Source: JBDTRY01 sp039931435 (GTDB lineage: Bacteria; Acidobacteriota; Thermoanaerobaculia; Gp7-AA8). Taken from it: DNA of 19,999 bases. The translations under genes were made by a program, and so were the position numbers. Within the stretch, counting starts at the first letter, position 1, and each line of letters starts with the position of its first letter. The DNA lies in contig JBDTRY010000047.1 of assembly GCA_039931435.1 (NCBI GenBank), forward strand, positions 1 to 19,999. The letters are read 5' to 3'. Positions 14,389-19,999 of the stretch are shown here, one piece after another. The notes below the pieces were generated by a model, which ran no database searches, was not told the origin of the DNA, and worked only from the letters and a program-made list of their open reading frames with translations.

Positions 14389-15123
14389 ATGAAGAAAATG
14401 GCTGGGGTGGTGTTGGTGGTCGGGTTGTTTGCTTCGCAGGCCTTTGCCACATACGTTGTCGTCCTTCGCGACGGGACGCAGTACAAGGCTAAAGAGAAGT
14501 GGACGATCACCGATGGGAAGGCTCTGGTAGTTCTGGAGAACGGCAACAGGCTTCAGCTCGATCCGGCCCTGATCGACATTCAGAAGACCGACCTGGTAAA
14601 TAAGCTCGGGCTGGGGAACGTCAAGGTGCTCGCTCAGGAACAGCCGGGGTCCGCAGATTCGTCTCAAGACGAGGTCAACCCCCTCGGTTCCGGTCGCAAA
14701 CTCCGGAAACCGCCAGTCACCGGCAACATCGGCATTCCCTCCTCCACGACTGCAAAATCTGCCAAACCGATCACGAACGCTCCCGGAGGAGTGGGAAACG
14801 AAGCCCTTCTCAAATTCGAAAACGCCTACGAGAATGTCGGGATCTATGAGCATCGCGTCACCACGCCCGGGGCGGGACGCGTGCGTGTGGACCTGTCCGT
14901 CGATCAGGAAGACCGCGTTTTCACAGCGCTGACCGCCACAGCTTTTCTGATCACCGGCATTCCGCGCTCAACAGGCGATGCCATCGACATGGTCGAGATT
15001 TACATGCAGGAAACGAATGGGGGAACGGCAGGCCGTTTTCAGATGACCCGCGCCGACGCCGAAGAGATCAACGCCAAGCAGATCAGCCCCCAGTCGTATT
15101 TCGTGCAGAAGGTCATTTACTAG
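14389..15123 (+). CDS. Secreted protein of unknown function, with an N-terminal module shared in this window
   Basis: I do not recognise this 244-residue product. Residues 1-20 are a clear signal peptide (cleavage after AFA). Residues 22-68 are a small beta-rich module (VLRDG at 25-29, NG at 51-52, D63, T67) that aligns without gaps to residues 18-64 of the protein at 2768-3457. Residues 80-135 are a Ser/Pro/Gly-rich linker. Residues 136-244 look like a folded domain with alternating strands, including a stretch rich in Val, Asp and Thr. The ATG at 14389 is chosen because GGAG lies 6 nt upstream and the signal peptide follows; a GTG at 14377 would destroy that arrangement. A perfect TATAAT lies upstream. 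No operon partner is visible. Confidence 0.8.
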   Translation: MKKMAGVVLVVGLFASQAFATYVVVLRDGTQYKAKEKWTITDGKALVVLENGNRLQLDPALIDIQKTDLVNKLGLGNVKVLAQEQPGSADSSQDEVNPLGSGRKLRKPPVTGNIGIPSSTTAKSAKPITNAPGGVGNEALLKFENAYENVGIYEHRVTTPGAGRVRVDLSVDQEDRVFTALTATAFLITGIPRSTGDAIDMVEIYMQETNGGTAGRFQMTRADAEEINAKQISPQSYFVQKVIY

Positions 15124-15141
15124 CAACGTTGCCGGAGAGCC

Positions 15142-15293
15142 CCCTCGAAGCGAGGGATCTTAACCAGAGTGAAGAAACTCTGTGGCCGGCTGTCATCCTG
15201 AGCGTCGAGCGAAGGATCTCTTCCACCTTCCCGGTTGCCGCCCATTCCTCGTTGAAGAGGTCCTTCGGTCGCTGCGCTCCTTCAGGATGACAG
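15142..15293. repeat. Hairpin cluster and inverted-repeat element of the TGTCATCC...GGATCT type
   Basis: Three structures fill most of the gap 15124-15389. CCCTCG-AAG-CGAGGG (15142-15156) is a perfect 6-bp hairpin followed by ATCTTAA. CAGAGT (15165-15170) pairs with ACTCTG (15177-15182). The main unit spans 15190-15293. Its left arm begins CTGTCATCCTGA and runs to GAAGGATCTCTTC (15223). The right arm from 15293 on the minus strand begins with the same CTGTCATCCTGA and runs to GAAGGACCTCTTC (15254). A related, more worn copy lies at 169-266. All sit just beyond gene ends. In 15294-15389 I see nothing beyond a weak inverted pair around GAATCG and CGATTC. Confidence 0.8.
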
Positions 15294-15389
15294 GACCCCA
15301 TGGGAGCTTCTTACAGGCTGAGCATGATGTCGTTGGTGGGTTCGAATCGCTGCGAACAAGTGAGACCCGGGCTCTCGATTCTCCGGCTC

Positions 15390-16433
15390 CTAAGTCTCCC
15401 CTTCCGGATCGAGCACGTGCAGCGCGCTCCGGTCCAGACGCAACGGAATCTGTTCATTCGGAGTAACGCGCTCCAGTGCCAGATCGACGGTAAGGCGCAG
15501 ACCGCCCGCGCTCACTCCCTCGATACGCCACGAGGATCCCAGGAACACCGCAGTCAGCACCCTGATGGTCAAGTGCGGAGCGGACGGATCCACTCGGAAC
15601 ATCTCCGGCCGTACTAGCGCCAGAATTCCTGGTGAGCGTCTCGGACCTCCCTCGTTTACCGCAAATCTGCCAAACGGCAGGGCAACCCCTCCTGAATCGT
15701 CGAGAACGCCTTCGATCAGATTGGCGCTTCCGAAAAACCTGGCTACGAACAGGTTCGCCGGGCTGCGATAGAGCCGGTCCGGTGGATCCTGCTGGAGCAC
15801 CCTGCCCTCCTTCATCAGCACGACCGAATGCCCCATGAGCATCGCTTCCGTGCGGTCGTGCGTGACGTAGATGGTCGTCGTCTCCAGGGAGCCGAAGAGA
15901 GCCATCAACTCCAGACGAAGTCGCTCGCGAAGCTGCGCATCCAGGGCAGAGAGCGGCTCGTCCAGAAGAAGCAAAGCCGGACTCCGCGCCAGAGCCCGGG
16001 CCAGTGCTACTCGCTGGCGCTCCCCTCCCGACAGTTGCGCTGGACGACGACGGCGCAATGTTCCCAGCCTGAAAAGATCGAGCATCGCCTCCGTCGCCCG
16101 GGCGCGATCGCTCACCGGAAGTCCCCGCTTCAAACCGAAGGCGACGTTCTCCTCCACACTGAGGTGTGGGAAGAGGGCATAGGACTGGAAGACGAAACCG
16201 ATGTTGCGCTGCTCGGGGGGAACATTCGTGACGTCGACTCCGTCGAAGAGGATGTTGCCGTCCGTGGGACGAAGCAGTCCGGCGATGAGATTGAGCAACG
16301 TCGACTTGCCCGATCCCGATGGACCGACGACGACGGTGGTGCGACCGGAAGGAAATGCGACATCGAGATCCTTCACGGCGACGGACGTGCCGTTATAACG
16401 CTTGGTCAGTCCGGTGACGGAGACTTCCAGGAT
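15390..16433 (-). CDS. ABC importer ATPase (CUT1/Fe3+/polyamine-type)
   Basis: Powers the importer encoded by the genes upstream. Counted from 16433 (347 residues) it has Walker A GPSGSGKST (37-45), a Q-loop with Gln83, signature LSGGE (134-138), Walker B LLLLDE (154-159), switch His192 in YVTHD, and a C-terminal TOBE-like extension (about 250-347). Such an extension is typical of MalK/FbpC/PotA-type ATPases. The start is unusual. A GTG at 16376 would remove the first beta strand of the fold, whereas the frame is open and family-like (EVSVTGLTKRY) up to the permease stop. There an ATC at 16431-16433 overlaps the stop as TGATC, followed by CTG at 16428-16430; AGGGAG lies 4 or 7 nt upstream. 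No ATG, GTG or TTG fits. It is the last gene of the transport operon. Confidence 0.93.
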   Translation of the reverse strand: MLEVSVTGLTKRYNGTSVAVKDLDVAFPSGRTTVVVGPSGSGKSTLLNLIAGLLRPTDGNILFDGVDVTNVPPEQRNIGFVFQSYALFPHLSVEENVAFGLKRGLPVSDRARATEAMLDLFRLGTLRRRRPAQLSGGERQRVALARALARSPALLLLDEPLSALDAQLRERLRLELMALFGSLETTTIYVTHDRTEAMLMGHSVVLMKEGRVLQQDPPDRLYRSPANLFVARFFGSANLIEGVLDDSGGVALPFGRFAVNEGGPRRSPGILALVRPEMFRVDPSAPHLTIRVLTAVFLGSSWRIEGVSAGGLRLTVDLALERVTPNEQIPLRLDRSALHVLDPEGET

Positions 16434-17218
16434 CAGGCTCCCTGGCCGTAGTCGAAGCGGCTTCGTCCGGCGAGTTGCACGGCAATGATGAGCGGGAGAG
16501 CTCCCAGAAGAAAAATGGCGGTAGCCGCGGCGGCAACCGGTCCTGAGTTGGAGGTGTACGTGCCGTACAGAGCTGCCGGAAACGGAAGCTGCGTCGGCGT
16601 GGCCAGCAGAAAACTGACGTTGAACTCGCCCCAGGAGATGGCGAACACAATCAGCGAAGCCAGAGCTACCGGCGCCGCGAGAAGCGGCGCTACGATACGC
16701 CGCAGACGGTCCAACCGGCTGGCACCGAGCGTTCTGGCGGCGTCGTCGAGCTCACGCAACGGAAGGTTCCGCAGCGTGTTCATTACGATGCGCACGACAT
16801 AGGCGACGGTGTAAAGCATATGACCGGCGGCAAGCAGCAGCCACTGACCGCGCTGTGCGCTGTAGCCGATGATGATGGCCATGGCGATGGAGATGCCCGG
16901 TACCGCCAGTGGTACCACAGTCAACTGTTCCACAAGTCTGGAACCCCGGAAGGGATGACGGACCAGCCCATACGCCGCCGGCACACCGAGCAGCAGCGAG
17001 GCCACCACGACGAACAGCGCCAGACGCAACGAAAATGTCAGTGATGAGCCGTAGGTATCGAGTACGTACCGGTAGGCGCTGCCGGACCAGCCTTCACTGG
17101 CCGGCGGCTGAAACGACTGCATGAGTGCGCTCAGCGGCGGCAGCACCGCGATCAAAGCAAGGCCGTACGTCAGTGTCAGCCCCGCCGCGAATCGCTTTGT
17201 GCCCCAACGCTCGATCAC
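16433..17218 (-). CDS. ABC importer permease, second subunit
   Basis: Forms half of the inner-membrane channel. The 261-residue product has about six hydrophobic segments and the cytoplasmic EAA loop (about 156-178: ELDDAARTLGASRLDRLRRIVAPLL, cut here as ELDDAARTLGAS plus RIVAPL) that docks on the ATPase. Length and layout match PotC/ThiP-half/FbpB-half-type subunits. The ATG at 17218 overlaps the preceding permease stop by 4 bp (ATGA), and its own stop overlaps the proposed ATPase start. The two permeases are separate genes here, unlike the fused permeases of many iron and thiamine importers. Confidence 0.92.
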   Translation of the reverse strand: MIERWGTKRFAAGLTLTYGLALIAVLPPLSALMQSFQPPASEGWSGSAYRYVLDTYGSSLTFSLRLALFVVVASLLLGVPAAYGLVRHPFRGSRLVEQLTVVPLAVPGISIAMAIIIGYSAQRGQWLLLAAGHMLYTVAYVVRIVMNTLRNLPLRELDDAARTLGASRLDRLRRIVAPLLAAPVALASLIVFAISWGEFNVSFLLATPTQLPFPAALYGTYTSNSGPVAAAATAIFLLGALPLIIAVQLAGRSRFDYGQGA

Positions 17219-18018
17219 TCGGCGGTGCCCTCCAGGAACCGGGAGCAGGCCGCGCCGATCAGAGCGAAGAGCAGAAGCATGAGAGACATCGTCGCGGCCC
17301 GTTCGTCATCGAGAAATCCTGTGAATGCCGTGTAGATATCGACGGGAAGCAGCGTCAGCCGCCTGCTCAGCATCAGGGCCACCCCGTACGATCCAAGGGA
17401 GACGGAAAACGTCAGAAGAAACGTGGAAATGATGGCCCGGCGTGCCAGAGGAGCGATGACCCTGCGCATCCGGCCAACCGGTCCCAGCCCCAGCGTGGCG
17501 GCGGCCGCTTCGTAGTCGATATTCATCTCCCGGAAGGCCGATTCCAGAGCCAGCGTAGCGCGCGGAATCTCGAAGTAGAGATAGGCCAGCACAAGACCGG
17601 TGGCTCCGTAGGCTGCGCCGGAAAGGAGAGGCTTGCCGGTGAGCATCTCCAGAAACCGGGGCACGAGTCCGACGCGCCCGATGGTGAGGATGGCCAGAAA
17701 ACCAACGACCACGCCGGAAAACATGATGGGCACCGTCAAGGCGCTCCGTACCAGCAACTTCAGCCGGAAGTTCCAGCGGGCCAGAGCCCACGCCGGAATG
17801 ATACAGACAACGATCGATACCAGTGCTACCGCAAGCGAGAGCACAAGTGAGTTCCGCAGGCTGCGCAACATGGCTGCATCGACGTGCATGCCGTTGGGAG
17901 CAGCGAGCAGTGCCAGGCGCCCCACCGGATAGGCGAGGATCAGCAGAAAGAACAGAAGCAGCGGCGCGGTGAGTGCTGCGCCCAGCCACCGCGACCGCCG
18001 CTCCTGAACGTCCATCAT
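17215..18018 (-). CDS. ABC importer permease, first subunit
   Basis: Forms the other half of the inner-membrane channel. Counted from the ATG at 18018 (267 residues) it has about six membrane segments and an EAA loop at about 168-190 (DYEAAAATLGLGPVGRMRR). The start is chosen because the ATG at 18018 overlaps the TAA stop of the solute-binding-protein gene by one base (TAATG), with AGGGG 9 nt upstream. The ATG two codons' width nearer (18015) is possible. A start at 18048 would add ten charged residues and a 31-bp overlap. It resembles the PotB-like subunits of polyamine, phosphonate and sulfate importers, which does not fix the substrate. Confidence 0.9.
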   Translation of the reverse strand: MMDVQERRSRWLGAALTAPLLLFFLLILAYPVGRLALLAAPNGMHVDAAMLRSLRNSLVLSLAVALVSIVVCIIPAWALARWNFRLKLLVRSALTVPIMFSGVVVGFLAILTIGRVGLVPRFLEMLTGKPLLSGAAYGATGLVLAYLYFEIPRATLALESAFREMNIDYEAAAATLGLGPVGRMRRVIAPLARRAIISTFLLTFSVSLGSYGVALMLSRRLTLLPVDIYTAFTGFLDDERAATMSLMLLLFALIGAACSRFLEGTAE

Positions 18019-19028
18019 TACCGGCTTCCCCTCACCTTTTCCATCCACGCTTTTTTCAGTGAGTCCGCCGCCGCAGCAGAATCGGCCAGAGAGAGGTCAT
18101 GCACGCGGGCGTACTCGGACGCTGGCAGGAACCGGGCGGCCACTTCCTTCGGCATCGTATTCGGAATGACCGGTCGGAAATAGCCTCGCGACATCTCTGC
18201 CTGGGCAGCAGGAGTGAACAGCCAATCGAGGTAGGCCTTTGCCGCAGTCATATGAGGTGCGCCGCTGACCAGACCCATGACCAGGGGCATCGAGAACGAG
18301 CCTTCCCTGGGAATGACCACTTCGATCGGACCCTTGTCCTCGAACTTCATCTTGTAGCCGTTACCGTCGGCGTTGATCCAGATCGGGACCTCACCTGAGA
18401 GAACCGCGTTATAAACCGATTCGCGAGGGTAATTCAGCACGTTCGCGTCGAGCTTGTGAAGGTAGTTCAACCCTGGATTGAAATTTGTCTTCGAGCCGCC
18501 CATGAGGGTATTGATACCGTAGACGAAGGTGTAGGACGTTCCGCCCCACGTGGGATCGTCATAGGCGATCAGTCCCTTGTACTCCGGCTTCAGAAGATCG
18601 GCCCAGCTTCGCGGAACGGGTTTGCCGCCCAGCGCTTTCGTGTTCACAATGATGGCGATGGCCCCGGTGTGCACCGTGAACCACTTGCCCGCGGGATCCT
18701 TCAGCGAGGCCGGGATCCCTGCCCATCCTTTGGGCTTGTAGGCAGCATGCAGACCCTTCTCAGCAGCGAGATAGCCGATCGCCCCGCTGTAGTAGGCGCA
18801 GTCGGCAACGGGATGATCCCTCTCCTTTTCCAGCGCCGCCATAGCCACCGAGCTTCCCTTCATGTCCGGGGGAACGATCACTCCCGTAGTCCTCTTGTAC
18901 AACGCAGTCACGCCGCCCCAGTTGGCATAGTTCGGAATGGCATCGTATTGAATGACGACGTCCCCGGCGGCCATGGAAACGGATGCGAAAGCAGCGATCA
19001 TCGCCGCCGTAATCAGAATTTTCTTCAT
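18018..19028 (-). CDS. Periplasmic solute-binding protein of the ABC importer
   Basis: Captures the substrate in the periplasm and delivers it to the permeases. The 336-residue product has a signal peptide (1-20, cleavage after SMA) and the two-lobed layout of the AfuA/PotD/ThiB-like class. The hinge-region phrases are typical, such as TGAIAIIVNTKAL, PRSWADLLKPEYKG, LIAYDDPTWGG, and near the C-terminus AKAYLDWLFTPAAQAEM. The C-terminal Tyr pair used for Fe3+ in FbpA-type proteins is not evident, so iron is not favoured but not excluded. The ATG at 19028 has AGGAG 5 nt upstream and overlaps the porin stop by one base (TGATG). This linkage with a porin is notable. Confidence 0.92.
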   Translation of the reverse strand: MKKILITAAMIAAFASVSMAAGDVVIQYDAIPNYANWGGVTALYKRTTGVIVPPDMKGSSVAMAALEKERDHPVADCAYYSGAIGYLAAEKGLHAAYKPKGWAGIPASLKDPAGKWFTVHTGAIAIIVNTKALGGKPVPRSWADLLKPEYKGLIAYDDPTWGGTSYTFVYGINTLMGGSKTNFNPGLNYLHKLDANVLNYPRESVYNAVLSGEVPIWINADGNGYKMKFEDKGPIEVVIPREGSFSMPLVMGLVSGAPHMTAAKAYLDWLFTPAAQAEMSRGYFRPVIPNTMPKEVAARFLPASEYARVHDLSLADSAAAADSLKKAWMEKVRGSR

Positions 19029-19999
19029 CAGTTCTCCTGGAATTGATAATCGACGACGAAGTTCCAGCTTTTATCAATGAACGTGGCAGGGCCGTTGGCA
19101 GGATTCGTCTTCCACCAGTCGTACTCACCGATGAGACTTAGATGCTTGTCCAGAGAGAAGACCAGTCCGGGAACCACTTCGGTTTCCACCTCACGATGAC
19201 CGCGGTAGCGCACTCTGCTGGCGTTCAGCCGGGCATTGGCCCGTGGCGTCAGCTGCCAACGCGTTCCGGCCAGCAGATAGTCTGCGTCGTCGTAACCGAG
19301 ACGCCCATTGGAATGCAGTGAATCAAATCGTTCGCCATCCTGGCGAAGCAGTTCCACGTACGAGATAGACCTTCGCCATTTAAGCGTGAGATCGCCGGCG
19401 ATCTGAGAAATCCGGAACGACTGAGCATTCGTCCGCTCTATGCGGCCACTGAGACCCGAAAATCCGGCGGTGAGGCTGGTGTCGTCCGACAACTTCCAGC
19501 TCGGGGCTATCCGTCCCGTGACCGTGGCGTGCATTCTGGCGTCGGGATCACTCTCCACGTCCCGCCCATCGAGCGAACCGGCGACGTGGTCGTTGTTGTT
19601 CAGGTACTGGCCGGAGTAGTCGACCGTCAGGGCTCCGCCCATAGGCCGGCTGCCGACAAACTCCGCCCCGTAATCGGGGTTGAGCTTCAGTCCGTTGAAG
19701 TACTGGACGTTGCCGAAGAACGAATCATCCCAGAGGATGCCAACCTTCCGGTAGAACTTGCCTACGTGAAGGTCGCCATAGCCTGTTTTCGCGTATGCGT
19801 AGGCTTCCTGAAACCAGACGTTCGACAGAAAGAACGGCCGCAGTTTCGAGTCGCGTGCACGGCCCTGCACGTGCAGCCCGTATTTCTCATCGCTGGTCCT
19901 CGTGTCGAGATTGAGGACGAGTGCGTAAATTTCAAACTTGTCTTTCGAGCCCTTCAACGTGGGCAGGTACTCGAAAAGGTATATCGATCCCGAGAAGTC
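19028..19999 (-). CDS. Outer-membrane porin, N-terminus cut by the window edge
   Basis: The frame is open from 19999 to a TGA at 19028-19030, giving 323 residues of a longer protein; a TTG at 19957 is only an internal codon. The sequence alternates polar and hydrophobic residues as in a 16-strand-type barrel. It has many Tyr, Asp, Arg and Gly residues and a VGKFYRKVGILWDDSFFG stretch reminiscent of porins of the OprO/P or general short-chain type; that family placement is tentative. The C-terminus ends in DYQFQEN rather than an exact terminal Phe. It overlaps the solute-binding-protein gene by one base, so it is the upstream partner of the ABC importer. Signal peptide and promoter lie outside the window. 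Confidence 0.8.
   Translation of the reverse strand, partial: DFSGSIYLFEYLPTLKGSKDKFEIYALVLNLDTRTSDEKYGLHVQGRARDSKLRPFFLSNVWFQEAYAYAKTGYGDLHVGKFYRKVGILWDDSFFGNVQYFNGLKLNPDYGAEFVGSRPMGGALTVDYSGQYLNNNDHVAGSLDGRDVESDPDARMHATVTGRIAPSWKLSDDTSLTAGFSGLSGRIERTNAQSFRISQIAGDLTLKWRRSISYVELLRQDGERFDSLHSNGRLGYDDADYLLAGTRWQLTPRANARLNASRVRYRGHREVETEVVPGLVFSLDKHLSLIGEYDWWKTNPANGPATFIDKSWNFVVDYQFQEN

Noticed and set aside
12906..14492. A 528-codon open frame on the plus strand opposite pyk
   Set aside because: It lies almost wholly antisense to a clear pyruvate kinase, is rich in His, Arg, Gly and Asp as expected for the complement of GC-rich coding DNA, and has no recognisable domain.
15315..15360. tRNA-like stretch with GGGTTCGAATC on the plus strand
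   Set aside because: The T-loop-like bases are present, but the flanking five-base arms do not pair, no acceptor or anticodon arm can be built, and the minus strand is no better. Chance, or at most a remnant too degraded to call.

Overview
The window looks like chromosomal DNA of a GC-rich Gram-negative (diderm) bacterium. An outer membrane is implied by a BamD-type lipoprotein, a CpoB/YbgF-type periplasmic TPR protein, a beta-barrel protein ending in Phe with an N-terminal carboxypeptidase-regulatory-like domain, and a porin next to an ABC importer. The barrel architecture, the short palindromic repeats at gene ends and the mix of housekeeping genes fit Acidobacteriota or a neighbouring phylum. 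That assignment is inference, because there is no rRNA or other decisive marker. Most genes are on the minus strand and nothing looks like a prophage, IS element or CRISPR.

Layout, left to right. Positions 1-292 hold a promoter and ribosome binding site for a minus-strand gene that leaves the window after three codons, followed by a ~100 bp inverted-repeat element. Next is a two-gene minus operon, a CBS/CorC-family membrane protein followed by era (293-2525). A small secreted coiled-coil protein (2768-3457, +) lies divergent from it. A six-gene minus operon runs lon > PASTA protein > rpe > bamD > cpoB-like > def (9512 down to 3492), with 4-bp ATGA overlaps at three junctions and a good sigma70-type promoter at 9570-9598. 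A PHP-domain phosphoesterase (9619-10599, +) is divergent from lon. It converges on an outer-membrane barrel gene (10850-12649, -) across a 250 bp region packed with palindromes, including a perfect 30-bp inverted repeat. Upstream is pyruvate kinase (12753-14288, -), divergent from a second small secreted protein (14389-15123, +). After another inverted-repeat element comes a minus-strand transport operon: porin > solute-binding protein > permease > permease > ATPase (19999 down to 15390). The porin runs off the right edge.

How the parts work together. The lon operon couples protein quality control (Lon), N-terminal deformylation (Def) and a pentose-phosphate enzyme (Rpe) with envelope functions (BamD, CpoB-like, PASTA). 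The right-hand operon reads as one uptake route: a porin crosses the outer membrane, a periplasmic protein captures the solute and a two-permease ABC importer carries it across the inner membrane. The substrate is not decidable from sequence, but the class is Fe3+/polyamine/phosphonate/thiamine-type.

Most interesting points: (1) two genes, pyruvate kinase and the ABC ATPase, have ATC exactly where family length and a good Shine-Dalgarno would place ATG. (2) Two otherwise unrelated small secreted proteins share an ungapped ~45-residue N-terminal module. (3) Two families of palindromic repeats sit at gene ends. I did not find an obviously new multi-gene system.
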